DNA from: Mycobacterium dioxanotrophicus
GTDB taxonomy: Bacteria > Actinomycetota > Actinomycetes > Mycobacteriales > Mycobacteriaceae
NCBI RefSeq assembly: GCF_002157835.1
Contig: NZ_CP020809.1
Span: forward strand, 5,270,001-5,334,000
DNA length: 64,000 nucleotides
Reading direction: 5' to 3'
How positions within the stretch are numbered: the stretch's first letter is position 1; every line of letters starts with the position of its first letter. Below the pieces are notes generated by a model that searched no databases, was not told where the DNA came from, and saw nothing but the letters and a program-made list of their open reading frames with translations. Below, in pieces: positions 31,253-41,303 of the stretch. The position numbers and the translations under genes were made by a program.

Positions 31253-33746
31253 ACAACCTGGGGTCTACCGGGTCGGATTCCAGCGCCAGCACCGCGAACA
31301 CGCATTCGTGGATGCGCCACAACGGTTCTCGCGCCGCGACACGGTCCAGTGCCTCGATGCCGATGGCGTATTCCCGCAGTGCCAGCGACCGTTTGCGGTT
31401 GAGGTTGCGTTCCCGCAGCCGTGTCAGATGCCGGTCTTCGGTGTAGTCGGGGCCGTAAATGATACGCAGGTACTCCCGGCCGCGCACCTTGATCCCGGGT
31501 TGCACCAGGCCTTTTCGTCCTCGCACCAGGTTCGCTGCCGGCTTGACCACCATGCCCTCCGCACCGGACGCGGTGAGTTCCTCCCACCACCGGGACGCCT
31601 GCGCGACCGAGGCGTCGTCCCCGGTGTGCACGGTCAGCCGCCGCGTGGTGACGAACAGGTCCGGGTCGGCCGCGGCGAGGCGGTCGGCCATCGCCAGGTG
31701 CCAGTCGTGCGGACGCGTCGCGAATGACCGGCCCTCGGCAGCCAGCAGCGCGAACGGTGCGACGGTGACTCCGGTCAGGCCGCTGGTGGGCCGGCAGTAG
31801 CGGCGGTACGCCGCACGGTAGCCGTCGGTATTGGCAGCGCGTGACCTGGTGCGCTCCAGCAGTTCTGCCACGTCGACGCCCCGGTCGGCGGCGGCGGCCA
31901 GCGCCTGGCCGGCAGTCGCCAGCACCGCGCCAGCGGCCGCCCCGACCGGCGCGTACTGCCCGGTGACCAGGCCGGCCGCCTTGGCGGTCCACGGCATGAT
32001 CTCGACGTCGAACAACAGCCAATCGGTGTCGAGCTCATCGAACAGCGCAGTGGCCGCGGTCCGGACCCGGTCCAGGAACGGCTCGGTAAGCCCGGGGTCG
32101 AAGAACGCCCGCCCGGTGCGGGTGTGGACGACGCCGGGCCCGTCGACGCCGAAACGCTCCCTGCCCGAATCCCGACACACCAAAATCACGGCGCGCGAAC
32201 CCATGTGCTTCTCCTGGCACATCACCTGCTCGACACCGGCATTGCGGTACGCCCGCAGCGCCTCGTCGGGATGCTCGAGCAGACCGTCGCGGGTGCTGGT
32301 GTCGGGTGGGCTCATCGTGGGCGGCAGGTAGAGCAACCAGCGCGGGTCAACGGCGAAGCGGCTCATCACCTCCAGCGCGGCGGCGGACTGTTCGGGATGC
32401 ACGGTGATGCGCCCCAACTGGCCCGTCTCGATCACGCGCCGCCCGGTCACGTCGGCGAGGGTGAGGGCGGCAGCTTCGGTGATGGCGGGCTGCAGCGGTT
32501 TCACCGGCTCATACCAGGTGCGTTGGGCTGCAACCGAAACCACCTCGCGTTCCGGATAGCGCAGCGCGCTGAGCCGGCCGCCGAACACACACCCGGTGTC
32601 CAGGCAGATGGTGTTGTTGATCCATTCGGCGACCGGCGTCGGGGTGTGCCCGTACACCACGGTGGCCGAGCCGCGGTAGTCGTCGGCCCACGGATAACGC
32701 ACGGGCAGGCCGTATTCGTCGGTCTCGCCGGTGGTGTCGCCGTACAGCGCGAAGCTGCGCACTGCTCCGGACGCCCGGCCGTGATAGTGCTGCGGCAGCC
32801 CGGCGTGGGCTACCACGAGCTTGCCGCCGTCGAGCACATAGTGGGCCACCAGGCGATCACAGAAGTCCCGCACCCGTTCGCGGAACTCGTCGGGTTGCGC
32901 CGCGAGCTGCTCCAGGGTCTCGGCCAGGCCGTGGCTCACCGTCACTTTGCGTCCACGCAACGCGCGCAGCAGCTTCTGTTCGTGATTGCCGCACACTGCC
33001 AACGCATTTCCGGCGTCGACCATGTCCATCACCAGGGTCAGCACGCCAGCGGTGTCGGGGCCGCGATCCACGAGATCTCCGACGAATACCGCGCGTCGTC
33101 CGTCGGGATGATTCGCGCCGCCGGATCCGACGACGTAGCCCAGCGTCGTGAGCAGCTCAACGAGCTCGGCACGACAGCCGTGCACGTCGCCGATGATGTC
33201 GAACGGCCCTGTCTCGCTGCGCTTGTCGTTGAGCAGTGGTTCGATGGTGATCTCGGCGGCGTCCACCTCGTCCACCGAGGACAGCACGTGCACGCGCCGG
33301 AAGCCTTCCTTTTCGAGGTTGCGCAGGCTGCGGCGCAGTTCGTCGCGCTGACGGCGTACCACCCCGTCGCCGAAACCGCGGTCGGCGCGGGCCCGCGTCC
33401 GCTCGATGCAGACCGACTCCGGTACGTCGAGGACGATCGCCACCGGCAGCACGTGGTGGGCGCGGGCGAGTTCGATGAGCTCCTTGCGCAGATTGCGTTG
33501 GGTGTTGGTGGCGTCGACGACCGTCACGCGACCGGCCTGCAGCCTCTTGGCTGCCACATAGTGCAGCGCATCGAAGGCCGCCTGCGACGCCGACTGGTCG
33601 TTCTCGTCATCACACACCAGGCCGCGGAAGGTGTCGCTGGAGAGCACCTGGGTGGGCCGGAAGTGCTTGGCGGCGAACGTCGATTTGCCGGATCCGGACG
33701 CACCGACCAGCACCACCAGGGACATGTCGGGGATCGCGAGCCTCAT
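31251..33746 (-). CDS. pnkp: Bacterial Pnkp, RNA end-healing and sealing enzyme
   Basis: An 831-aa three-domain RNA repair protein: 5'-polynucleotide kinase (P-loop GASGSGKST at 15-23), 2',3'-phosphatase of the calcineurin type (IIGDVHGC near 185, GDLVDRGPD, GNHEQK), and a ligase-type adenylyltransferase with nucleotidyl lysine 513 (EKHMGSR). The family length is about 870. It heals and seals RNAs cut by ribotoxins together with Hen1, which methylates the 3' end. The start overlaps the hen1 stop by ATGA. The frame opens further upstream, but MRLAIPDMSLVVLVG is the family N-terminus. It was the convergent neighbour of the alcohol dehydrogenase before the island arrived. Confidence 0.93.
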   Translation of the reverse strand: MRLAIPDMSLVVLVGASGSGKSTFAAKHFRPTQVLSSDTFRGLVCDDENDQSASQAAFDALHYVAAKRLQAGRVTVVDATNTQRNLRKELIELARAHHVLPVAIVLDVPESVCIERTRARADRGFGDGVVRRQRDELRRSLRNLEKEGFRRVHVLSSVDEVDAAEITIEPLLNDKRSETGPFDIIGDVHGCRAELVELLTTLGYVVGSGGANHPDGRRAVFVGDLVDRGPDTAGVLTLVMDMVDAGNALAVCGNHEQKLLRALRGRKVTVSHGLAETLEQLAAQPDEFRERVRDFCDRLVAHYVLDGGKLVVAHAGLPQHYHGRASGAVRSFALYGDTTGETDEYGLPVRYPWADDYRGSATVVYGHTPTPVAEWINNTICLDTGCVFGGRLSALRYPEREVVSVAAQRTWYEPVKPLQPAITEAAALTLADVTGRRVIETGQLGRITVHPEQSAAALEVMSRFAVDPRWLLYLPPTMSPPDTSTRDGLLEHPDEALRAYRNAGVEQVMCQEKHMGSRAVILVCRDSGRERFGVDGPGVVHTRTGRAFFDPGLTEPFLDRVRTAATALFDELDTDWLLFDVEIMPWTAKAAGLVTGQYAPVGAAAGAVLATAGQALAAAADRGVDVAELLERTRSRAANTDGYRAAYRRYCRPTSGLTGVTVAPFALLAAEGRSFATRPHDWHLAMADRLAAADPDLFVTTRRLTVHTGDDASVAQASRWWEELTASGAEGMVVKPAANLVRGRKGLVQPGIKVRGREYLRIIYGPDYTEDRHLTRLRERNLNRKRSLALREYAIGIEALDRVAAREPLWRIHECVFAVLALESDPVDPRL

Positions 33747-35095
33747 GCCGTCACCTCGAACACCGCGGCCTGCGTCGGCGGTCCCAAGTCCGGATCCTGC
33801 GGCCCGATCGGTTCGAACCGCACGGTGTAGCCGTACCGGTCGGCCACCTCGGCGGCCCAGCGACTGAATTCGGCGCGGTTCCACTCGAACCGGTGATCGG
33901 CGTGCCGGAACTGCCCGGCCGGCAACGCGTCGAACCGCACGCTGTACTCGGCGTTGGGGGTGGTGACGACGACCGCACGCGGACGCGCCACCCCGAACAC
34001 CGCGTAGTGCAGTGCGGGCAACCGGTTTTCGTCGACGTGCTCGATGACTTCCATGAGCACCGCCGCGTCGTATCCGGCCAGGCTCGGGTCGGCGTAGGTC
34101 AGCGCGGACTGCCGCAGGGTGACCCGGTCCCTGACCCGGTCACCGGCACGTTCGAAGGACCGGGCCGCGGCGTCGAGGGCGGCGGAGGCCACGTCGACGC
34201 CGAGGATGTCGATGAACTGGGCGTGGGTGACCAACTCACGCAGCAACGCCCCCGGCCCGCAGCCCAGATCGACGACCCGGGCGGCACCGAGCTCGGTGAG
34301 CAGCTCGATGACGCGGCGACGGCGCTGCGCGGCAAGGGATTCCGATGGCACCCGAGCGGTGGCGGGTTCGGCGGAGGCGTCGTCGCTGAGCCGGGCCAGC
34401 GCGGCATCGACGTATTCCCGCCGGTGCTTCAGATAGCGGCGGCTGATGACCTCGCGCAACGGGTGGGTGTCCAGCCAGCCCTCCCCCGCGTGCAGCAGCT
34501 TGTCGACCTCGGCGTCGCCGACCCAGTAGTGCTTGGCATCGTCGAGCACCGGCAGCAGCACGTAGAGGTGTTTGAGCGCATCGGAGAGCCGCAGCGTGCC
34601 GGTCAGGCGCACGTCGGCGTACGGCGAGTCGCCCCACTCGGGAAACGCGGCGTCGAGCGGCGGGGTTTGTGCCTCGACCTGCCAACCGAGCGGGGTGAAG
34701 AGATCGCGCACCAGGGCCGCGCCGCCGGGCAGCGCGGGCACGCCGATCTCCAGCGGGATGGCCGCATCGGCCAGGTCCTGCTTGGCGCTGATCCCCTTCA
34801 TCGCGGACCTGAACACGGTGCCCATTGCCACCGCGAGCAATGACCCTGCGGCGTACGGCCGGTCGTTGACGTACTGGCCCAGGGTGAACGCGGTGTTGTG
34901 CTTGCCCCGAACCAGGTTGATCGGGTCGATATCGCAGAACAGCGCTGCGGTACACCGCTCGTCGGTGGCCTGCGGGTAGAACACGTGCGCGACACCGCCC
35001 GCAACCTCGAACCGCTGGGCCCGGTCGGGATGCTTGTGCAGCAGATAGCCCAGGTCGGTGGCGGGACGGTGGGTGGTCGACACGGTCAGGTACAC
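33743..35095 (-). CDS. hen1: Hen1 3'-terminal RNA ribose 2'-O-methyltransferase
   Basis: A 450-aa bacterial Hen1. The N-terminal half (about 1-240) stimulates Pnkp ligation, and the C-terminal half is a SAM methyltransferase with VVDLGCGPGALL near 270 and the Mn-binding Glu-x2-Glu-His motif (MEVIEHVDENR near 350), with a further His in HADHRFEWNR. It marks the repaired RNA 3' end with 2'-O-methyl so that the toxin cannot cut again. It is the first gene of the hen1-pnkp operon, which overlaps by four bases. Confidence 0.94.
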   Translation of the reverse strand: MYLTVSTTHRPATDLGYLLHKHPDRAQRFEVAGGVAHVFYPQATDERCTAALFCDIDPINLVRGKHNTAFTLGQYVNDRPYAAGSLLAVAMGTVFRSAMKGISAKQDLADAAIPLEIGVPALPGGAALVRDLFTPLGWQVEAQTPPLDAAFPEWGDSPYADVRLTGTLRLSDALKHLYVLLPVLDDAKHYWVGDAEVDKLLHAGEGWLDTHPLREVISRRYLKHRREYVDAALARLSDDASAEPATARVPSESLAAQRRRRVIELLTELGAARVVDLGCGPGALLRELVTHAQFIDILGVDVASAALDAAARSFERAGDRVRDRVTLRQSALTYADPSLAGYDAAVLMEVIEHVDENRLPALHYAVFGVARPRAVVVTTPNAEYSVRFDALPAGQFRHADHRFEWNRAEFSRWAAEVADRYGYTVRFEPIGPQDPDLGPPTQAAVFEVTA

Positions 35096-35156
35096 GGTTC
35101 GACAGTAAACGCGGCGTCCTGGCGCTTGTCGCTCGAATTTCCGACAAGCACCGACC

Positions 35157-35162
35157 TACCAT
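35157..35162 (+). promoter_or_regulatory. Leaderless -10 element of the LAL regulator gene
   Basis: TACCAT ends 6 nt before ATG 35169, the spacing for transcription that begins on the start codon. No Shine-Dalgarno sequence is visible. Confidence 0.5.
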
Positions 35163-35168
35163 GTGACG

Positions 35169-37823
35169 ATGCCTGCAGGGTCCACCGGCTTCGTCGGCCG
35201 GGACGGGGATCTCGCCGACCTGTCGGGCCGGCTCGCATCGACCGTCGCCCGCGGCGCCGCGGTCGTCGCGGTGCTCGGGCCGCCGGGCATCGGCAAAACG
35301 GCGTTGCTTCGGGAACTGGCTACGCGGCACGAGCGGGCCAGGTGGGCGGGCGCGGCGGCGTGGGAATCCGATCTGCCCGGCGGTGTACTGGCCCAGCTGA
35401 TGCAGGACGACTTCCCCGACGATCCCGTGGACGCCGCCGCGCATCTGGTGGACCTGCTGCGCGGCCCGGAGCCCACGCTACTGCTCATCGACGACGCCGA
35501 ACACTCCGATTCACTGTCCCTGCAAGCGATTTCCACGCTGGTGCGGCACCAGCGCGAGCTTCCCGTGCTGGTGGTGATCGCCACCGGAGCCGACGCTCCA
35601 CCGCAGCCGATCGCCGATCTGGCTGCCGACCGCTTCCGGTTGCAAGGACTGAGTCGGCATGCGGTCGCCGAGCTGGCCGCCGACCGGGGCCGGGCCCTGC
35701 ACCCGGCGATGGCTCAGGTGCTCACCGAACACACCGCGGGCAATCCCCGTGACGTGCTGGCACTGCTCGATGAGCTGCCGGGGTCGATCTGGGCTCGGCC
35801 CGACGCGTCGTTGCCGGCCCCGGCGCATGTGACGGCCCAGGTGGCGGACATGCTGGCCCGGTGCGGACCCGAGGCCCGGGCGCTGGTCGATGCCCTGGCC
35901 GTCCTCGAAACGGTCCAGGACGCCGGTGTCGCGCTCGGCGAGACCGCTGAGCTGGCGGGGCTGACCGATCCACGCGGCGCCATCGACGACGCGGCCGGCG
36001 CGGGGCTGCTCGACCGGGTGTCGCCGCTGGAACCGCGGCTGCGTGATCCCATGACCCGCGCGGCGCTGCTCGACATCATGGGGGTGCGCGCGGCCGGCGC
36101 AGCCCACCGGCACGCGGCGGACATCGTCGGGGATCCGGTGGCCCGGTTGCAGCATCTGGTGGCGGCCACTCCCACACTCGACGCCGAGTTGGCAGCCGAC
36201 GTCGATCGGTTGGCGCGCGAACGCGGCGCGGCGGGATCCTGGGCGTCGGCGGCGACCCTGTTCCGGGAGGCCAGCCGGCTCACCCCGGACCGGCTGGTGC
36301 GCGACGAGCGGCTGACTCTCGCAGTAGACGCCCTGGTCGCGGCGGGCGACTGCGGCGCCGCGGCGGCCCTGGTGCCCGCGGTGGAAAGTCTGCGCGAAAC
36401 ACCTTTGCGCAATGCGGTTTTGGCGTATCTGGCGATACTGCGGGGCCGCGCCACCGAAGCCGAGGTGCGGTTGCGCCGGGCGTGGGACATCGTCAACGTC
36501 GACCGTGACCCCGAGACCGCGGCGCTCATCGCGCAGCGGTACGTGTTGCACACTTTGGTGCGGTGCCGCGGCGACGAGGTGGTCGAATGGGCCGACACCG
36601 CGCTGCGGTTGGCCCATCCCGATTCGCCCGCCGGAATCGAATCGGCCGCGATCCGCGGGCTCGGCCTGGCCGCTGCCGGACATCCGGCGCAGGCGACGGC
36701 GGCCTACGACGAGGTGGCCGCGCGGTTGCCGCACGGCGCTCAGGCTCAGCGGGTGACGATGGGGCGCGGCTGGTTACAGTTCATCCGCGATGACGTCGAG
36801 ACGGCCCGCAGCAACCTTGAGACTGCCGTCGCGACAGCCGCTTTGGGTGGTTCTACCCGGATCACGTTGTGGGCGTTGGGTTGGCTGGCCCGCGTCCAGT
36901 TCGTGTGCGGCGACTGGGACGAAGCCCTGGCCAGTGTCGAGTCCGGGCGCACGCTCGCGCAGACCAGCGGCATCGCGATCGTCACCCCGCTGCTGGAATG
37001 GACGGCCACGCAAATCCATGCGCTGCGCGGAGATTGGGCCGATGCGGATGCCGCGGTGCGGGCCGCCGACGTGGTCACCCAGGACTACGAGATGATGAAG
37101 ATCCCGGTGCTGTTGGCCCGCGCCTACGTCGCCGAAGCCGACGCGGACTATGCCAAGGTGCGCCGGGTGCTCGAGCCGTTGACGGCGATGGCCGCCGGCA
37201 CGTCGCTGACCGAACCGGGGTACTGGCCCTGGCCGGACATGCTGGCCAACGCCATGGTGCTCGGCGGTGACCTCGATGCCGCCGATGAGTTTCTGCGGCC
37301 ACACGAACAGCGTGCCGTCGAGCGTGAGCACCGGTCGGCGATGGCGCGGCTGGGCTACGCGCGCGGCCGGCTGCTCGGGGCCCGTGGGGATCTGCCCGCG
37401 GCCCGGGCCGCGTTCGAGCGGGCCCTGCAGCTGCTGGACGGGTTGCCGTTGCGCTACGACACCGCACGGGTGAACTTCGCCTACGGGCAGACGCTGCGCC
37501 GCGCCGGCAAGCGCCGCGAGGCGGACGCGGTCATCAGTACGGCCCGCGATATCTACCTGGCCCTCGGCGCCGAGACCTATGTGCAGCGCTGCGAGCGTGA
37601 ACTCAAGGCCGGCGGCCTGCACCTGATGCGCGGCTCCCGCGACAGCGTCGAGCTCACCCCTCAGGAGGATGCAGTGAGTTCACTTGTCGCCCAAGGCCTG
37701 TCAAACCGTGAGGTGGCGGCCGAGCTCTATGTCTCACCGAAAACCGTGCAGTACCACCTGACCAGGATCTACGCCAAGCTGGGTGTGCGTTCGCGTGCCG
37801 AGCTCGTCGCACTGCGGCGCTGA
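35169..37823 (+). CDS. Large LuxR-type (LAL) ATP-binding transcriptional regulator
   Basis: An 884-aa LAL-type regulator: a P-loop ATPase at the N-terminus ([12 protein letters not shown] near 40; Walker [12 protein letters not shown] near 105), a long TPR-like helical middle, and a C-terminal GerE/LuxR helix-turn-helix ([20 protein letters not shown] to [15 protein letters not shown]). The family couples inducer and ATP binding to activation. The nearest candidate targets are the convergent pca operon or hen1-pnkp, which starts back to back about 70 bp away. Its last 55 bp overlap the 3' end of the pcaJ gene on the other strand. Confidence 0.88.
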   Translation: MPAGSTGFVGRDGDLADLSGRLASTVARGAAVVAVLGPPGIGKTALLRELATRHERARWAGAAAWESDLPGGVLAQLMQDDFPDDPVDAAAHLVDLLRGPEPTLLLIDDAEHSDSLSLQAISTLVRHQRELPVLVVIATGADAPPQPIADLAADRFRLQGLSRHAVAELAADRGRALHPAMAQVLTEHTAGNPRDVLALLDELPGSIWARPDASLPAPAHVTAQVADMLARCGPEARALVDALAVLETVQDAGVALGETAELAGLTDPRGAIDDAAGAGLLDRVSPLEPRLRDPMTRAALLDIMGVRAAGAAHRHAADIVGDPVARLQHLVAATPTLDAELAADVDRLARERGAAGSWASAATLFREASRLTPDRLVRDERLTLAVDALVAAGDCGAAAALVPAVESLRETPLRNAVLAYLAILRGRATEAEVRLRRAWDIVNVDRDPETAALIAQRYVLHTLVRCRGDEVVEWADTALRLAHPDSPAGIESAAIRGLGLAAAGHPAQATAAYDEVAARLPHGAQAQRVTMGRGWLQFIRDDVETARSNLETAVATAALGGSTRITLWALGWLARVQFVCGDWDEALASVESGRTLAQTSGIAIVTPLLEWTATQIHALRGDWADADAAVRAADVVTQDYEMMKIPVLLARAYVAEADADYAKVRRVLEPLTAMAAGTSLTEPGYWPWPDMLANAMVLGGDLDAADEFLRPHEQRAVEREHRSAMARLGYARGRLLGARGDLPAARAAFERALQLLDGLPLRYDTARVNFAYGQTLRRAGKRREADAVISTARDIYLALGAETYVQRCERELKAGGLHLMRGSRDSVELTPQEDAVSSLVAQGLSNREVAAELYVSPKTVQYHLTRIYAKLGVRSRAELVALRR

Positions 37824-38449
37824 TCGGCAACGGGCGCCGCGGTTTTTTCGACCACCTCGTCGAAGGTGACGCCGGGAGCCAACTCCACGACCGCGAATCC
37901 GTTGCCGGTGACGTCGAGCACCGCCAGGTCGGTGATCACGCGGCTGACCACGGCCTTGCCGGTCAGCGGCAGATCACAGGCCGAAACCAGCTTGGCCGCA
38001 CCCTTCTTGGTGACGTGGTCCATCAGCACGATCACGCGGCCGGCGCCGTTGACCAGGTCCATCGCCCCGCCCATGCCCTTGACCATGGCGCCGGGCACCA
38101 TCCAGTTGGCCAGGTCGCCGTTGCCGGCCACCTGCATGCCGCCCAGCACCGCGACGTCGACATGGCCGCCACGGATCATCGCGAAACTTGTTGCGGAGTC
38201 GAAGTATGACGCGCCTGCCACCACCGACACGGTCTGCTTGCCCGCGTTGATCAGGTCAGGGTCCACATCGTCGTCGTACGGGAACGGTCCGACTCCCAGG
38301 ATGCCGTTCTCGGCGTGCAGGGTGACATCGGAGCCGTCGGGCAGGTGGTCAGGGATCAGGGTGGGCAGGCCGATGCCCAGGTTGACGTAGTCCCCGTCGT
38401 GCAGCTCAAGTGCGGCGCGGGCGGCCATCTGATCGTGGTTCCAGCTCAT
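37769..38449 (-). CDS. pcaJ: 3-oxoadipate CoA-transferase subunit B
   Basis: A 226-aa beta subunit of a 3-oxoacid CoA-transferase. The catalytic glutamate is in the [11 protein letters not shown] motif near residue 47; [14 protein letters not shown] follows. With the alpha subunit it moves CoA from succinyl-CoA to 3-oxoadipate. The ATG overlaps the alpha stop (ATGA at 38446-38449). The last residues are coded opposite the 3' end of the LAL regulator. A succinyl-CoA:acetoacetate specificity (ScoB) cannot be excluded, but the adjacent enol-lactonase and thiolase favour PcaJ. Confidence 0.9.
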   Translation of the reverse strand: MSWNHDQMAARAALELHDGDYVNLGIGLPTLIPDHLPDGSDVTLHAENGILGVGPFPYDDDVDPDLINAGKQTVSVVAGASYFDSATSFAMIRGGHVDVAVLGGMQVAGNGDLANWMVPGAMVKGMGGAMDLVNGAGRVIVLMDHVTKKGAAKLVSACDLPLTGKAVVSRVITDLAVLDVTGNGFAVVELAPGVTFDEVVEKTAAPVADQRRSATSSARERTPSLA

Positions 38450-39222
38450 CGCTCGGCTCCTCGGGTGCGGGTGGTGCGCTTTTCGATGTCCTTGTGGGCG
38501 GCCTGTTGCGAGGTCAGCTCGACGATCCGCTTGACGAAGATCCCGGGCAGGTGCACCTCGTCGGGGTGCAGTTCGCCGACCTCGACGACGCGCTCGGCCT
38601 CGACCACGGTGACCCGGCCCGACATCGCGGCGGGCGGGTTGAAATTGCGTGCGGCGGCGTGGAATTTGCAGTTGCCGGCCTTGTCCACGACCGCCGCGCG
38701 GATCAGGGCGTAGTCGGTGACGATGCCTTCCTCCAGCACCATCTCGGTACCGCCGAAGGTGCGCACCTCCTTGGGCGGTGAGGCCAGCGCCACGCTGCCG
38801 TCGGTGTGGTACCGCCACGGCAGGCCACCGTCGGCGACCATCGTGCCGACGCCCGTCGGCGTGAAGAACGCGCCGATTCCGCTGCCGCCGGCGCGCATTC
38901 GCTCGGCGAGCGTGCCCTGAGGGGTGAGTTCGACGGTCAGTTCACCGGCCAGGTACTGACGGGCGAACTCCTTGTTCTCCCCGACATAGGACGCGATGAC
39001 GCGGCTGATCCGACGGGCCTCCAGCAGCAGGCCCAGCCCGGCGCCGTCGACACCGCAGTTGTTGGACACGATGGTCAGGTCCCCGGCGCCCTGCTGCAGC
39101 AGCGCCTCGATGAGAAACCACGGGATCCCCGCGAGGCCGAACCCGCCGACAGCCAGGCTGGCGCCGTCAGGGATGTCGGCGACCGCTTCGGCGGCCGAGC
39201 CGACCACTTTGTTGAGGGTCAT
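38446..39222 (-). CDS. pcaI: 3-oxoadipate CoA-transferase subunit A
   Basis: A 258-aa alpha subunit: the glycine-rich [17 protein letters not shown] near residue 26 and [16 protein letters not shown] near 110 are the family blocks. It pairs with the next gene product, encoded with a four-base overlap, and its own start overlaps the enol-lactonase stop. The pcaD-pcaI-pcaJ genes thus form a chain of ATGA overlaps that favours equal synthesis. Confidence 0.9.
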   Translation of the reverse strand: MTLNKVVGSAAEAVADIPDGASLAVGGFGLAGIPWFLIEALLQQGAGDLTIVSNNCGVDGAGLGLLLEARRISRVIASYVGENKEFARQYLAGELTVELTPQGTLAERMRAGGSGIGAFFTPTGVGTMVADGGLPWRYHTDGSVALASPPKEVRTFGGTEMVLEEGIVTDYALIRAAVVDKAGNCKFHAAARNFNPPAAMSGRVTVVEAERVVEVGELHPDEVHLPGIFVKRIVELTSQQAAHKDIEKRTTRTRGAER

Positions 39223-39971
39223 GACTGCTCCAGGTGTGCGATGAGGGCGGGGGTGATGGTGCCGGGTTGTTCGGCATTGGCCAGGTGGGCAGCGTGCTCG
39301 ACGACGAGCAGCTTGGCGTCGGGAATGGCGTTGGTGATCTCTTCGAGCTTGGCCGGCGGAGTGGCCGGGTCGTCGGCGCCTGCGATGGCCAGCGTCAGCG
39401 CTGTGATCGACGAAAGCTGTTGCCGCAGATCGAGTTGCGCGATGACTTCGCAGCATCCCGCGTACCCCTCGGCGGGCGTGGCGGCGACCATGGCCTCCCA
39501 GGGGGCGCGGTCGCCGGAGTAGCCGGCAGTGAACCAGCGGTCCACCACAGCTGCGGCGACCGCGTGGCTGCCCTCGGACCGCACCGTGGCGGCCCGATCG
39601 GTCCAGGCGTGGGCCGGGGGAAGCTGAGCACCGGTGCACAGCAACACCATTCGGGCCACGCGCTCGGGGTTGCGGGCAGCCAGCCGCATCGCGGTCATGC
39701 CACCGAGTGACAGTCCGACGATGTGCGCGCGTTCGATTCCGAGCCGGTCCAGCAGGGCGACGACATCGTCGGCGAGATCGTCGATGGTGTACGGACCGTC
39801 GGGCACCGGCGACGCGCCGTGCCCGCGGGTGTCATACCGCACCACGGTGAAATGCTGTTCCAGTTCCGCAAGCTGGGCGTCCCACATGCGGTGGGTCGAA
39901 CCCAGCGAGTTGGACAGCACCACCGCGGGGCCGGAACCGGTCACCACGGCGTGGACGTCAACAGTGCTCAT
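39219..39971 (-). CDS. pcaD: 3-oxoadipate enol-lactonase (alpha/beta hydrolase)
   Basis: A 250-aa alpha/beta hydrolase with nucleophile elbow GLSLGGM (Ser near 88), the oxyanion region LSNSLGSTHRMWD and the catalytic His in EHAAHLANAEQP. These sequences are characteristic of PcaD, which opens 3-oxoadipate enol-lactone, the product of CatC. No separate copy lies beside catC, so this gene links the upstream catechol cluster to the lower pathway. It starts 31 bp after the thiolase stop. Confidence 0.92.
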   Translation of the reverse strand: MSTVDVHAVVTGSGPAVVLSNSLGSTHRMWDAQLAELEQHFTVVRYDTRGHGASPVPDGPYTIDDLADDVVALLDRLGIERAHIVGLSLGGMTAMRLAARNPERVARMVLLCTGAQLPPAHAWTDRAATVRSEGSHAVAAAVVDRWFTAGYSGDRAPWEAMVAATPAEGYAGCCEVIAQLDLRQQLSSITALTLAIAGADDPATPPAKLEEITNAIPDAKLLVVEHAAHLANAEQPGTITPALIAHLEQS

Positions 39972-40002
39972 GCGCGATCCGCCTTCGCTCCTCGCCGGCT
40001 GC

Positions 40003-41226
40003 TCATTTGGTCACCTCGAACACCGCCGCCAGGCCCTGTCCGCCACCGATGCACATGGTCTCCAGCATGTACCGCGCGTCGCGCCGACGGGCCTCATACG
40101 CCGCGGTGGCCAGGATGCGGGCGCCCGTCGCGCCGATCGGATGTCCGAGCGAGATTCCGGAGCCGTTGGGGTTGAGCCGGTCGTCGAGCGGGTCGACCTT
40201 CCACTCGGCCAACACGGCCAGCACCTGCGCGGCGAAGGCCTCGTTGAGTTCGATGAGATCGATGTCGTCGAGGGTCAGCCCGGCGCGGTCGAGCGCTGCG
40301 GCGGTGGCGGCGACCGGGCCGATACCCATCTTCTCGGGGGCGCAGCCGCTGACCGCCCAGGCGCGCAACGCCAACAGGGTTGTCAGCCCCCGCTTTTCGG
40401 CCTCGGCGCGCGTGGTGACCAGGCACATGGCCGCCCCGTCGTTCTGACCGGAAGCGTTGCCCGCGGTCACAGTGGCGTCAGCGTCGAGCTTGCCGCGGAT
40501 CGCGCGCAGCGACGCGAGGCTCTCCGCACTGATGTCGGCCCGCGGATGCTCGTCGCGGTCGACCACGGTGTCGGGCCTGCCGCGTTTACCCGGGACGGTG
40601 ACGGCGACGAGTTCGTCGGCGAACCGGCCTGCGTCGTGAGCGGCCACGGCGCGGTGATGGGAGCGGGCCGCCAGCGCGTCCTGTTCCTCGCGGGTGATGC
40701 GGTATTCCCGGCGCAGGTTCTCGGCGGTCTCGATCATTCCGCCTGCGATCGGATGGCTTGTGCCGCCTGCTGTTTCGCGGGCGCGATCGAGGCGGTCGCG
40801 CAGTTCGATGCCACCTTGGCGCACGCCGGTGCGCAGCCCGAGGGCGTAGTGCTCGACGTTGGACATGGATTCGGCACCACCGGCAACCACCAGCCGGGCA
40901 GCGCCGGTGGCGACCTGTCCCGCGGCGTAGAGCACGGCCTGCAGGCCCGAACCGCAGCGCCGGTCGATCTGCAGACCGGGAACCCCGGTGCCCAGACCGG
41001 CATCCAGCGCGGCGATCCGCCCGATGGCCGGGGCCTCGCCGTTGGCGTAGCCGTTGCCCAGGATGACGTCGTCGACGTCGTTCTCGCCGAGTCCGGTGCG
41101 CCCCGCGAGCTCCTGCAGGGTCAGGGTGGCCAGCTCGGCGGCGGTGAGGGCCGCCAGCGCGCCGCCCATCCGGCCCACCGGCGTGCGGAGAGGGTTGCAG
41201 ATCACCACATCGGTCGCGGAACTCAT
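40003..41226 (-). CDS. pcaF: 3-oxoadipyl-CoA/acetyl-CoA thiolase
   Basis: A 407-aa thiolase II with nucleophile Cys in DRRCGSGLQA near residue 90, and GHPIGATGARI and CIGGGQG near the C-terminus (His and second Cys). It splits 3-oxoadipyl-CoA into succinyl-CoA and acetyl-CoA in this context; acetoacetyl-CoA thiolase activity is an alternative. TACCGT on its strand (41233-41238) ends 6 nt before the ATG, suggesting a leaderless first gene of the pca operon. It diverges from a LysR gene 77 bp away. Confidence 0.9.
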   Translation of the reverse strand: MSSATDVVICNPLRTPVGRMGGALAALTAAELATLTLQELAGRTGLGENDVDDVILGNGYANGEAPAIGRIAALDAGLGTGVPGLQIDRRCGSGLQAVLYAAGQVATGAARLVVAGGAESMSNVEHYALGLRTGVRQGGIELRDRLDRARETAGGTSHPIAGGMIETAENLRREYRITREEQDALAARSHHRAVAAHDAGRFADELVAVTVPGKRGRPDTVVDRDEHPRADISAESLASLRAIRGKLDADATVTAGNASGQNDGAAMCLVTTRAEAEKRGLTTLLALRAWAVSGCAPEKMGIGPVAATAAALDRAGLTLDDIDLIELNEAFAAQVLAVLAEWKVDPLDDRLNPNGSGISLGHPIGATGARILATAAYEARRRDARYMLETMCIGGGQGLAAVFEVTK

Positions 41227-41303
41227 ACTTCGACGGTAGGCACCTGGACCGATATTCTGAAATACCTAGATTCGGGCTATTAATATGTGTAGCCTCCTAA
41301 TCT
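41227..41303. promoter_or_regulatory. Divergent promoter of the pca operon and its LysR gene
   Basis: A 77-bp gap with an AT-rich core. It holds a leftward -10 (TACCGT, 41233-41238) for pcaF, an inverted repeat TATT-CTGA-AATA at 41253-41264 and rightward -10-like hexamers TAATAT (41281-41286) and TAATCT (41298-41303). The inverted repeat is a candidate LysR site. Confidence 0.45.
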
